A stretch of DNA of 64,000 bases, taken from JAGPDB01 sp046331265. GTDB lineage: Bacteria; Actinomycetota; Acidimicrobiia; IMCC26256; JAGPDB01. Shown piece by piece: positions 52,669 through 61,184 of the stretch. The notes beneath the pieces were generated by a model that worked only from the letters and a program-made list of their open reading frames with translations, was not told the origin of the DNA and ran no database searches. Position numbers and translations under genes: made by a program. Location: NCBI GenBank assembly GCA_046331265.1, contig JAXLRE010000001.1:1-64000 (forward strand). Direction: 5' to 3'. Within the stretch, counting starts at the first letter, position 1; each line of letters opens with the position of its first letter.

Positions 52669-54150
52669 GTGTCTTTATTAGACAATTATCTAGAAAAAAT
52701 TATTAGCAAAGAACAACTTTTGCAGATAAACAAAGACACGCTATCGTTTTTAAGTGCGATAGACGTTATATCGAGAACTTCACCTGAAATTGCTCAGGCT
52801 ATTGTTGACGAACTCCAAGACCAAAGAAATTCTCTAAAACTTATTGCGTCAGAAAACTATGCAGATGTAGAAACGCTCTTAGCAATGGGTAACTGGCTTA
52901 CAGACAAATATGCTGAAGGTTCTGTAGGTCACCGTTTTTACGCTGGATGTCAAAATGTTGATACTGTTGAACAGATTGCTTCTGATAAGGCGAAAGAACT
53001 TTTCGGTGCAGAAAATGCATATGTACAACCGCATTCAGGTATTGATGCAAACTTAGTTGCATATTGGGCAATTCTTGCGGCGAAGGTTGAACAACCTGCA
53101 GTGGAAGCTGCCAACGTAAAAAATGTTAACGAAATGAGTGACGAAGACTGGGACAAATTACGTCACGCATTTGGTAACCAAAAAGTTATGGGTCTTTCAC
53201 TAGATTCAGGTGGACACTTAACACACGGTTTTCGTCCAAATATTTCAGGAAAAATGTTTGAACAATATTCATACGGTGTTGACCCTGAAACTGGCGTTTT
53301 AGACTACGACCAAATTAGAGAACAAGCAAAGCAAGTGCAACCACTAATTCTTGTTGCTGGTTATAGCGCATATCCAAGAAAAGTTAATTTCAGAATCATG
53401 AAAGAAATAGCTGACGAAGTTGGTGCAGTGTTTATGGTCGACATGGCACACTTTGCTGGTTTAGTTGCCGGTAAAGTTTTTACAGGTGATTTTGATCCTG
53501 TTGCTCATGCAGACATCGTTACATCTACAACACACAAAACGTTGCGTGGACCTCGCGGTGGTTTAGTGCTTTGTAAAGATTGGTTAAACGAATTTGTATT
53601 ACGTGGATGTCCACTTGTTTTAGGTGGACCACTTCCTCACGTTATGGCAGCAAAAGCTGTAGCATTCGAAAAAGCTTTACAAAACGATTTCCAAGTTTAT
53701 GCTCAACAAGTTGTAGCAAACGCTGCTGCACTAGCTGACGAACTAATGAAATGTGGAGCAAAACTAACAAGTGATGGTACAGATAACCACCTTATGGTTT
53801 TGGACTGTACAAGCTATGGTTTAACAGGACGTCACGCAGATGGAGCTTTGCTTGATTCTGGAATCGTTACAAATAGAAATACAATTCCTAACGATCCAAA
53901 CGGTGCATGGTACACATCAGGTGTTCGAATCGGTACTCCTGCATTAACAACTAGAGGCATGAAAGAAGATGACTTCAGAGAGATAGCGCACTTAATTGAC
54001 GAAGTATTACGTGCTACTAAACCAGAAGAAAAAGATGGAAAAGCTCACAAAGCTAAGTACATTCTTGACTTTGAAGTATCTCAAAAAGTTAAAAAACAAA
54101 TTAATGAGATGCTTCTTAAATATCCTTTATATCCAACAGTCGAAATTTAA
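52669..54150 (+). CDS. glyA: Serine hydroxymethyltransferase, long form
   Basis: This 493-residue PLP enzyme interconverts serine and glycine and supplies one-carbon units. LKLIASENYAD, YAEGSVGHRFYAGC and the PLP lysine in TSTTHKTLRGPRGG (near residue 290) are canonical. It is about 70 residues longer than most bacterial GlyA: there is a 35-residue N-terminal extension, and an insert around 145-180 (AANVKNVNEMSDEDWDKL). The C-terminus also carries a short extra tail. It starts at GTG 52669 with AAAGGGAGG upstream. msrB follows after eight bases. Confidence 0.95.
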   Translation: MSLLDNYLEKIISKEQLLQINKDTLSFLSAIDVISRTSPEIAQAIVDELQDQRNSLKLIASENYADVETLLAMGNWLTDKYAEGSVGHRFYAGCQNVDTVEQIASDKAKELFGAENAYVQPHSGIDANLVAYWAILAAKVEQPAVEAANVKNVNEMSDEDWDKLRHAFGNQKVMGLSLDSGGHLTHGFRPNISGKMFEQYSYGVDPETGVLDYDQIREQAKQVQPLILVAGYSAYPRKVNFRIMKEIADEVGAVFMVDMAHFAGLVAGKVFTGDFDPVAHADIVTSTTHKTLRGPRGGLVLCKDWLNEFVLRGCPLVLGGPLPHVMAAKAVAFEKALQNDFQVYAQQVVANAAALADELMKCGAKLTSDGTDNHLMVLDCTSYGLTGRHADGALLDSGIVTNRNTIPNDPNGAWYTSGVRIGTPALTTRGMKEDDFREIAHLIDEVLRATKPEEKDGKAHKAKYILDFEVSQKVKKQINEMLLKYPLYPTVEI

Positions 54151-54158
54151 GGACAGAC

Positions 54159-54560
54159 ATGGATCCAGAGAATATGTCAGACGAAGATTGGCGAGAACAG
54201 TTAAGCGAAGAACAATATCGCGTATTGCGCCAAGCGGGAACTGAACCTGCTTTTACGGGGTTATATCTGGATAATCATGATGATGGAATATATCGCTGTG
54301 CGGGATGTAACACGCCATTGTTCCGTTCTGACAATAAATTTGAATCTGGGAGTGGTTGGCCAAGCTTTGATCAGCCAGTAACAGAAGATGCAATTGAAGA
54401 ACGCGTGGATAATTCTCATGGAATGAGTCGTGTTGAAATTGTCTGCAATAAATGTAAAGGCCATATCGGCCATGTTTTTAATGACGGTCCAAGAGCAACA
54501 ACCGGTTTGAGATATTGCACCAACAGTGCTGCTTTGCAGTTTGAAAAAGATGAGAATTAA
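54159..54560 (+). CDS. msrB: Peptide methionine-R-sulfoxide reductase
   Basis: This 133-residue enzyme reduces methionine R-sulfoxide in proteins. The two zinc-binding CxxC pairs are CAGC and CNKC, GSGWPSFDQP is the substrate pocket, and RYCTNSAAL holds the catalytic Cys. A second recycling Cys near residue 60 is absent, as in many single-Cys MsrB. It follows glyA by eight bases and overlaps the heme A synthase start by eleven. Confidence 0.96.
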   Translation: MDPENMSDEDWREQLSEEQYRVLRQAGTEPAFTGLYLDNHDDGIYRCAGCNTPLFRSDNKFESGSGWPSFDQPVTEDAIEERVDNSHGMSRVEIVCNKCKGHIGHVFNDGPRATTGLRYCTNSAALQFEKDEN

Positions 54561-55431
54561 GTTAAACGAAAAACAATATTATATTCTTACAATCGTTGCC
54601 TGTTTTTTTATTGCTGCAATCATTGTTACAGGTGCATCGGTTCGTGTGACAGGATCAGGTTTAGGTTGTCCTACCTGGCCGAAATGTACATCTGATTCTC
54701 TTGTTCCTAAAAGTTCTGAGTCAGGTCATGCATTTGTTGAATTCGCCAACAGAGTATTCACAGGATTTTTATCGCTAAGCGTTATTGTCGCCATAAGCGC
54801 ATCATTTCTGCGTCAACCGAGATCAAAAAAACTTATTTGGCTCTCATTTGGTCTGGTATTAGGTGTTATAGCTCAAATTATTTTGGGTGGGATTACCGTA
54901 TTGGTTGGTTTGCATCCCTTGAGTGTGGCTGCGCACATGATTGTTTCATTGTTGTTATTAAGTTGTGCAATTTTATTAACAGTTTCATCAAAACCAAACC
55001 GCACGGTGAATTTAAAAAATCTTTTTTCAAAGAGCAGGCATTTAGTTATAATGCTACTCACTTATCTTGTTGTTGTTTTAGGTACAGTAGTCACAGCAGC
55101 AGGACCGCATGCAGGGGATGAAAAAACACCACGTTTAGATGTGACAATTACTAGTGTTGCTCGAATTCATTCTTTTTCTGCATGGATATTGCTACTAAGT
55201 GTTCTATACCTACTCATTTTCCGTAAAGATCAAAACAGAAATCTCAAAATTTTATTGGCTGTCATAGTTATACAAGGAGCTTGGGGATATGCCCAATATG
55301 CGCTTGATGTTCCAGCATCTATGGTTTTAGTGCATGTGTTTTTAGCTACTGTGTTATTTGTTTTTGCCAGCTTATATTGGTCACAAGCAATTAAGAACCA
55401 GCTTGATTCTCAGCTCCATCAGGATCTTTGA
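54550..55431 (+). CDS. ctaA: Heme A synthase (COX15/CtaA family)
   Basis: This 293-residue membrane protein oxidises heme O to heme A for cytochrome oxidase. Eight helices are expected. VTGASVRVTGSGLGCPTWP is the first signature; heme-binding His residues appear in HAFVEFANRVF, VGLHPLSVAAHMIV, ARIHSFSAW and VHVFLATVLF. GTVVTAAGPHAGDE is the mid-protein loop. I start at ATG 54550; an in-frame codon at 54526 would extend further into msrB. The 3' end overlaps the convergent terC gene by 41 bases. Confidence 0.92.
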   Translation: MRIKLNEKQYYILTIVACFFIAAIIVTGASVRVTGSGLGCPTWPKCTSDSLVPKSSESGHAFVEFANRVFTGFLSLSVIVAISASFLRQPRSKKLIWLSFGLVLGVIAQIILGGITVLVGLHPLSVAAHMIVSLLLLSCAILLTVSSKPNRTVNLKNLFSKSRHLVIMLLTYLVVVLGTVVTAAGPHAGDEKTPRLDVTITSVARIHSFSAWILLLSVLYLLIFRKDQNRNLKILLAVIVIQGAWGYAQYALDVPASMVLVHVFLATVLFVFASLYWSQAIKNQLDSQLHQDL

Positions 55432-56452
55432 ATTCCTCATCAAGTTCGACCAAACCTGCACCAGGTTCTTTAGTCTCTTCAACTTCTTTAACAGGCAATG
55501 CTAGAGAATAAATAATTGATACTGCTAATGATGCTGCAATAACACCTAGAGACAACCAAATAGGTGCATGCCAAGACAAGAAATATCCTGCCATTAGTTT
55601 TACGCCAATAAATGCAAGAATAAACGAAAGTCCATACTTCAATGCGCTGAATCTATCGAGAAGACCAGACACTAAAAAGTAAAGTGCGCGTAAACCTAAA
55701 ATTGCAAATGCATTTGAAGCAAATACGATAAACGGATCTCGAGATATACCAAACACGGCGGGAATTGAATCAAGAGCAAAAATAACATCAGTTGTTTCTA
55801 CAATTACTAAAACAGCAAAAAGTGGAGTTGCATATTTCTTTGCATCTATTTTTACGAAGAATTTTTGTCCATGGTAGTCGCGTGTCATTTTCATGCGCTT
55901 ACGCATAAAAATTAAAACCTTATTCTTATTCGGATCAACTGCATCATGAGATGTGAATGCCATTTTGAATGCACTATATAGAAGAATCAAACCAAATATT
56001 GCTAGGACAAATTCAAACCTTGTTATTAATGCTGAACCGGCTGCAATGAAAATACCTCTTAAAACTAATGCGCCAACAACACCCCAAAATAAAACGCGAT
56101 GTTGATAGATCTTTGGTACAGCAAAGAAAGAGAACAAGAGCGCAAAAACGAAAAGATTGTCTACGGATAAGCTCTTTTCAAGAATATATGCAGCAAAATA
56201 TTCTCCACCAGCTTTTCCACCCAAATCAATGATGACGAAAATTCCAAAAGCTATACCAAGAGCGATCCAGGCTACAGATGCAATAGCTGCTTCTTTCATT
56301 GAGATCTCATGGGCTTTTCTATTGAATACGAATAAATCGAGAAGTAAAGCAATCACTACTACCGATAAAACAGTGGCCCAAACCCATATTGGGACATGAT
56401 ATAACTGTGATTCCGAACTTTTTGAAGCTGCTAATAAAGACATTTTGTGCAT
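55391..56452 (-). CDS. TerC family membrane protein (Alx-like)
   Basis: This 353-residue protein has about nine helices and the TerC core: LLLDLFVFNRKAHEISMKEA, LEKSLSVDNLFVFALLFSFF and VVETTDVIFALDSIPAVFG, whose acidic residues in the membrane are conserved. The family includes Alx and MeeY-type manganese exporters. The C-terminal 30 residues are acidic and soluble. A TAAACT hexamer six bases upstream supports this start. Manganese export is inferred from characterised relatives. Confidence 0.9.
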   Translation of the reverse strand: MHKMSLLAASKSSESQLYHVPIWVWATVLSVVVIALLLDLFVFNRKAHEISMKEAAIASVAWIALGIAFGIFVIIDLGGKAGGEYFAAYILEKSLSVDNLFVFALLFSFFAVPKIYQHRVLFWGVVGALVLRGIFIAAGSALITRFEFVLAIFGLILLYSAFKMAFTSHDAVDPNKNKVLIFMRKRMKMTRDYHGQKFFVKIDAKKYATPLFAVLVIVETTDVIFALDSIPAVFGISRDPFIVFASNAFAILGLRALYFLVSGLLDRFSALKYGLSFILAFIGVKLMAGYFLSWHAPIWLSLGVIAASLAVSIIYSLALPVKEVEETKEPGAGLVELDEEFKDPDGAENQAGS

Positions 56453-56458
56453 TTGTCC

Positions 56459-56464
56459 AGTTTA
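56459..56464 (-). promoter_or_regulatory. Leaderless -10 element TAAACT for terC
   Basis: On the minus strand TAAACT is followed by GGACAA and ATG. The 116 bases between this gene and the ATP-grasp gene at 56569 hold the divergent promoters; I see no clear -10 for the plus strand. Confidence 0.5.
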
Positions 56465-56568
56465 ACGATATATGAGGTCAGGCTAACAAATGACTACACA
56501 GAGTGAACCAATATAAAGACTTACCTGGTGTTTTGACGAATAGTCCATGTTCTCGGACAAGGAAAAAC

Positions 56569-58062
56569 ATGATAATGACAGACTTCACTTCAACATACGA
56601 TACATCTCTTAGCTACGACGAGATGTTCGACACGGCAGGAAACGTACGTCCTGCTTATGAATCTGTATTAAATGTGTTTAATAAGCTTCAGCTAAATGAA
56701 TTTGATGAACGCGGTCACATTCGAGATCAAGCATTTAGAGATCAAGGCATAACATTTTCTTATTCTGGTGAAGAACGGCCATGGCCTCTAGACCTTATTC
56801 CTCGAATTATTACGTCAAGTGAGTGGAACTACATTGAGTCTGGAATTATACAAAGAGTAAGAGCATTAGAAAAGTTTTTAGAAGATATATATAACGATGC
56901 AAACATTATCGAAGATGGAATAATTCCTAGAAAACTAATTGCTACTTCAAAACATTTCCACCGTACTGCTTATGGATTCTCACCAAGTAATGGCGTGCGT
57001 ATCCATATTGCCGGTATTGATATTGTTCGTGATAGCAACGGTGAATTTGTTGTACTCGAAGATAACTTACGTTGTCCTTCTGGTATTTCATATGTTTTAG
57101 AAAACAGAAGAGCGACAAGCCATGTTTTCCCTGAAATATTTAAATCGAATCATATTCGACCAGTAAATGAGTATCCTCAAAGACTGCTTAATGCCTTAGC
57201 TGCAAGTGCTCCTAGAGGTATAGATAATCCAACCATTGTTGTTATGACACCTGGTGTACATAACTCTGCATACTTTGAGCATGCGTTTTTAGCGAGACAA
57301 ATGGGTGTTGAGCTTGTCGAGGGTCGAGACTTGGTTGTTAAAGATAACTTCGTTTACATGAAAACAACAAAATCATTAAAGCGTGTAGATGTTGTTTACC
57401 GAAGGGTTGATGATGATTATCTAGATCCACTTCAATTCTTACCTAACTCAACGCTTGGTGTTGCAGGAATAATCAATTCAGCAAGAGCTGGAAATGTGAC
57501 AATCGCGAATGCAGTAGGTAATGGAGTTGCAGACGACAAACTTGTTTACTCTTACTTGCCTGAAATCATGAAATATTATCTTGGCGAAAAACCAATCTTG
57601 AATAACGTTCCGACTTATCGTCTTGATGAAACAGATACACGTAAATGGGCTATAGAACATAAAAGCGAACTTGTATTTAAACCAGTGGATGCTAGTGGTG
57701 GATATGGGCTTGTGATTGGTCCCCATGCAAGTGATGAAATGCTTCACGATATTGAGATCGAGATCGAAAATAATCCTCGAGGGTATATTGCTCAACCAGT
57801 CGTATCTTTATCTACTTCACCAACTTACGACGGAACAACTATTTCACCTCGACATATAGATTTGCGTCCATTCGTTGTAAATGACGGAGAAAAAATGTGG
57901 GCCGTACCTGGTGGACTAACACGTGTAGCTCTAGTTAAAGGCTCATTAGTCGTTAATTCATCTCAAGGTGGAGGAAGTAAAGACACTTGGGTACTTGAAG
58001 ACGAAAATAAGAACGTTAATACATCACAACAGCAACAACAGCAACAACAGCAGCAACAATAG
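56569..58062 (+). CDS. Circularly permuted ATP-grasp protein with C-terminal poly-glutamine
   Basis: This 497-residue protein belongs to the circularly permuted ATP-grasp type 2 family (DUF404/DUF407). GITFSYSGEERPWPLDLIPR, GIDIVRDSNGEFVVLEDNLR, PSGISYVLENR, VFKPVDASGGYGLVIGP and HIDLRPFVV are family blocks. Relatives are predicted to form peptide bonds on unknown acids. The last eleven codons before the stop are all Gln (58027-58059). Start: AAGGA lies five bases before ATG 56569; ATG 56575 and GTG 56503 are alternatives. It heads a three-gene operon with an alpha-E protein and a transglutaminase-like protein. Confidence 0.88.
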   Translation: MIMTDFTSTYDTSLSYDEMFDTAGNVRPAYESVLNVFNKLQLNEFDERGHIRDQAFRDQGITFSYSGEERPWPLDLIPRIITSSEWNYIESGIIQRVRALEKFLEDIYNDANIIEDGIIPRKLIATSKHFHRTAYGFSPSNGVRIHIAGIDIVRDSNGEFVVLEDNLRCPSGISYVLENRRATSHVFPEIFKSNHIRPVNEYPQRLLNALAASAPRGIDNPTIVVMTPGVHNSAYFEHAFLARQMGVELVEGRDLVVKDNFVYMKTTKSLKRVDVVYRRVDDDYLDPLQFLPNSTLGVAGIINSARAGNVTIANAVGNGVADDKLVYSYLPEIMKYYLGEKPILNNVPTYRLDETDTRKWAIEHKSELVFKPVDASGGYGLVIGPHASDEMLHDIEIEIENNPRGYIAQPVVSLSTSPTYDGTTISPRHIDLRPFVVNDGEKMWAVPGGLTRVALVKGSLVVNSSQGGGSKDTWVLEDENKNVNTSQQQQQQQQQQQ

Positions 58063-58070
58063 GAAAAATT

Positions 58071-58997
58071 ATGTTAGCAAGAATAGCGGAATCATGTTAT
58101 TGGATAGGAAGGCTTGTAGAACGAGCTGACTATACAGCACGTCTATTAGATGTTCACTACCATAATTTATTGCAACATCATGTAGATGAATCATCAAGCT
58201 TTGCAAACCACCTAGTTTCAGTAATGGGCCCTGGTGAAACAAGATATTTTGATGATATTGAAACAGCGGTTAATTATATAGGTTTTGATAATTCATTTTC
58301 TGGTTCAATATCTGACACTATATTTCAACTAAGCGAAAATGCTAAAGGTGTACGGGACACAATTCCTGCAGAACTTTTCGAAGCAATATATTCAACTTCA
58401 CTTGAATTAAGCAATATTCAATCTGGAATGATAGTTAAATCTCGCCATGAAACTTTTAAGTGGGTTCGAAACAGATGCATGTTAATTCATGGAATCATTG
58501 ATGAAGCTATGGCTAGAGATGACAGCTATAACTATTTAAACATCGGTCGATCATTAGAACGTATAGATATGACAGCAAGAATGGTTGCAGTACGTTGCGC
58601 TACAAACGATGATGCTCCAGCTTGGATCACAATGCTAAGAAGTTGTGGCGCATTTGAAGCGTATGTTCGAGCTAAAGGTGACCCAAGTAATACTTACGCT
58701 ATTACTGAGTTCTTACTTAGAGATCCACATTTTCCAAGAAGTATATTATCTAGCGCGAGTTCAGCCTTAGCTTCTGCTCAACAGTTAGTGCATGATTCTT
58801 CAACCGTTGAATCTGAACAAGACCCTAGATTCGCTTTAGGTCGTATGTGTGCAGAAATTGAATTCGCTTCAATAGAACAAATTCACAACAACTTGATTGA
58901 AGAAGTATTTAATTTACAAAGTGGTGTTAGAGCTGTTAACGAAACCATGGTTAAAACATATTTTCACCACACAAATGCTATTGAATGGAGACAATAA
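58071..58997 (+). CDS. Alpha-E domain protein (DUF403)
   Basis: This 308-residue all-helical protein starts with RIAESCYWIGRLVERADYTARLL, read in two parts, the hallmark of the alpha-E family, and contains YNYLNIGRSLERIDMTARM. Alpha-E proteins almost always neighbour circularly permuted ATP-grasp and transglutaminase-like genes, and are thought to act with them. AGGA overlaps the upstream stop and serves as ribosome site. Its own stop overlaps the next start as TAATG. No catalytic function is known. Confidence 0.88.
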   Translation: MLARIAESCYWIGRLVERADYTARLLDVHYHNLLQHHVDESSSFANHLVSVMGPGETRYFDDIETAVNYIGFDNSFSGSISDTIFQLSENAKGVRDTIPAELFEAIYSTSLELSNIQSGMIVKSRHETFKWVRNRCMLIHGIIDEAMARDDSYNYLNIGRSLERIDMTARMVAVRCATNDDAPAWITMLRSCGAFEAYVRAKGDPSNTYAITEFLLRDPHFPRSILSSASSALASAQQLVHDSSTVESEQDPRFALGRMCAEIEFASIEQIHNNLIEEVFNLQSGVRAVNETMVKTYFHHTNAIEWRQ

Positions 58998-59845
58998 TGT
59001 CGTGGCGCATATCTGTAGATCATACAACTAGCTATAAATATGTTGAAGCTATTCAATCTCAACATAATGAACTTCGCATAACACCTCGTGATACACCTAG
59101 ACAATTCACGTTGGAACATAATCTGACAATTAATCCAACATGTAATATTTACCGTTACAAAGATTACTTTGGTACACGTGTTGCAACTTTTGCGATTGAT
59201 GAATCTCATCAGTCATTAAACGTGTCTGGTCATTCGTTAGTAGAAACAGCTGCAGGTGCCCCAAATCCATCTAAAGCACCGATTTCTTGGAATGTTTTGT
59301 CATCACCGACAATCAAAGACAAATTTTGTGAATATTTAGCATTAACAGATTTCGTTGATTTTTCGCAGATGTATAACGAAATAGTCGAAAACGTTAAATC
59401 AAACACAACACCAGGTTTAGGCGTTGAGTATTTAGGAAATTGGATTAGAGAAAACATTACATATGAACCAGGTTCAACACATGTTCACACAAAAGCATCA
59501 GATGTGATCAAAGACAAAATGGGAGTATGTCAAGATTTTGTTCATCTGACACTAGCAATACTTAGAGAATCTGGTATTCCTTGCCGTTACGCATCAGGGT
59601 ATCTATATCCTGCGGACCATGGTGAGATAGGTGAAGTTGTAACAGGCGAATCACATGCATGGTGTGAAGTCTGGTTAGGCGATTGGTACGGTGTTGATCC
59701 TACAAACGAGACCCCAGTATCTCAAAAACATGTTTTAGTAGGTTGGGGAAGAGACTATAGCGATGTAGCTCCTGTTAAAGGTGTTATAAACGGCAATCCT
59801 CATTCAGATATGAAAGTCTCAGTCGAGCTCTGTAGAGTTTCGTAG
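58997..59845 (+). CDS. Transglutaminase-like cysteine peptidase family protein
   Basis: This 282-residue protein has the N-terminal beta domain of the family (RISVDHTTSYKY, QSQHNELRITPRD) and a transglutaminase core with Cys in GVCQDFVHLTLAILR, His in ESHAWCEVWLG and Asp in WYGVDPTN. Prokaryotic members often act as peptidases rather than cross-linkers. GGAG lies six bases before ATG 58997, so I prefer it to a start four codons upstream. It ends the ATP-grasp/alpha-E operon and its 3' end overlaps a convergent SCP2-like gene by 27 bases. Confidence 0.9.
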   Translation: MSWRISVDHTTSYKYVEAIQSQHNELRITPRDTPRQFTLEHNLTINPTCNIYRYKDYFGTRVATFAIDESHQSLNVSGHSLVETAAGAPNPSKAPISWNVLSSPTIKDKFCEYLALTDFVDFSQMYNEIVENVKSNTTPGLGVEYLGNWIRENITYEPGSTHVHTKASDVIKDKMGVCQDFVHLTLAILRESGIPCRYASGYLYPADHGEIGEVVTGESHAWCEVWLGDWYGVDPTNETPVSQKHVLVGWGRDYSDVAPVKGVINGNPHSDMKVSVELCRVS

Positions 59846-60097
59846 AGTTTTACCGTAAGTCCTAAGTATTTCAATATCGCCTGATATTCTTATAGAACCT
59901 TCGGAGACAGCCATCTCAAAGGTGCAATCACCGTTGAGTAGTCTTTCATATGTTTCTTTATCAATAGACAGGAAAATCTGAGATTCTTGTTCAGAAACTA
60001 CTGAATTGGATCCCAAATCGAAGAAAAAATTTAGATCAGGGTTATTGTGCACAGATATTTTTACAATTGGACTATCTAACTTTTTCTCAATTTCCAT
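59819..60097 (-). CDS. Small SCP2 sterol-carrier-like protein
   Basis: This 92-residue protein looks like a minimal SCP2 domain: VKISVHNNPDLNFFF, then IFLSIDKETYERLLNGDC and a final FEMAVSEGSIRISGDIEIL, which follows the usual G-lysine/serine-GD pattern of the lipid-binding fold. It may bind a hydrophobic ligand, perhaps linked to the adjacent isoprenoid genes, but that is a guess. It is divergent from crtE with 22 bases between start codons and has its own TAGTCT hexamer six bases upstream. Confidence 0.65.
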   Translation of the reverse strand: MEIEKKLDSPIVKISVHNNPDLNFFFDLGSNSVVSEQESQIFLSIDKETYERLLNGDCTFEMAVSEGSIRISGDIEILRTYGKTLRNSTELD

Positions 60098-60103
60098 GCT
60101 TAA

Positions 60104-60113
60104 AGACTAACGT
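60104..60113. promoter_or_regulatory. Overlapping divergent -10 elements for crtE and the SCP2-like gene
   Basis: Plus strand TAACGT (60108-60113) ends six bases before the crtE ATG. Minus strand TAGTCT (60104-60109) ends six bases before the SCP2-like ATG. The two share two bases, so polymerase could not occupy both at once. Neither gene has a Shine-Dalgarno site. Confidence 0.45.
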
Positions 60114-60119
60114 ATAACT

Positions 60120-61184
60120 ATGCTCGACCAGCAAATGGAAGTATTTAGAGAAGATCTTAAAGATTATATAGATTCAATTATTAATAAGATTGATGAGTTC
60201 CTTAATAAAGAAATTGAATACTGGAAAAAAATAGATGATTCAATATCTGCGCCATTGATTGCTTTAACCGAATTTTTCCATGGTGGAGGTAAAAGACTGC
60301 GGCCGTCATTTTGTTTACTTGGATACAAATCTCAGAATGGGAAAGAGATTAATCAAAACATAATTGATGCTGGTTGTGCTCTTGAGCTACTACATAATTT
60401 TGCATTAGTTCACGATGACTTTATGGATAGAGCAGACACTAGAAGAGGGATCCCTACTGTCCATAAATTCTTGGAAAGCTACTATTCAACATCAAGTTAC
60501 ACAGGTGACATAGAACATTTTGCAAATAGTGTTGCGATATTGGCAGGAGATTTCGCATTTACATATGCCGACAGATTTGCTCGAACTTTAAGTGATGAAT
60601 GTCTTGATGTTTACGATTTACTAAAAGTTGAATTGTTTGCTGGTCAGCAAATGGATCTAGACGCTGTTTATAGGCAAAGTATCACTAAAGAAAATATTTC
60701 ATTAATTGCTCAATACAAATCTGGAAAATATACCATTGAAAGACCTTTACAGCTCGGTGCACTTTTAGCTAACAAAGATGCAGACCCGAGATTATGGGAA
60801 GATTTCGGATCTCCTTTAGGTGAAGCTTTTCAGCTAAGAGATGATGTGCTTGGAATTTATGGTGACACAGTCAAAACAGGTAAACCTGTTGGCGATGACA
60901 TTAGAGAAGGAAAATTTACTCTGTTAATTTCAGAATCGCTTGACTTATGTGATGAAAAACAAAGAAATATCTTAAATAAACGTGGAAATGCTGATCTTAC
61001 ACAAGAACAAATTGATGAAATTGTTGAGATAATAAAAAATTGTGGGGCTCTAGAAAAAGTTGAAAATAGAATTAATGATCTCTATACGCAAGCAATAAAA
61101 GTTTTAGATGAAATATCAATTGATGATGAATCCAAAACGTTTGCTCAATATCTTGCTAAGTATGTTTGTTGGAGAGAGTCGTAA
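60120..61184 (+). CDS. crtE: Geranylgeranyl diphosphate synthase-type polyprenyl synthase
   Basis: This 354-residue enzyme extends isoprenyl diphosphates. GGGKRLRPSFCLLG, the first aspartate-rich motif LVHDDFMDRADTRRG, LAGDFAFTYA and the second motif FQLRDDVLGIYGD are all present, with KTGKPVGDDIREGK after. The chain length is inferred from the crt context, since crtI and crtB follow in coupled order. It is the first gene of the carotenoid operon. Confidence 0.92.
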   Translation: MLDQQMEVFREDLKDYIDSIINKIDEFLNKEIEYWKKIDDSISAPLIALTEFFHGGGKRLRPSFCLLGYKSQNGKEINQNIIDAGCALELLHNFALVHDDFMDRADTRRGIPTVHKFLESYYSTSSYTGDIEHFANSVAILAGDFAFTYADRFARTLSDECLDVYDLLKVELFAGQQMDLDAVYRQSITKENISLIAQYKSGKYTIERPLQLGALLANKDADPRLWEDFGSPLGEAFQLRDDVLGIYGDTVKTGKPVGDDIREGKFTLLISESLDLCDEKQRNILNKRGNADLTQEQIDEIVEIIKNCGALEKVENRINDLYTQAIKVLDEISIDDESKTFAQYLAKYVCWRES

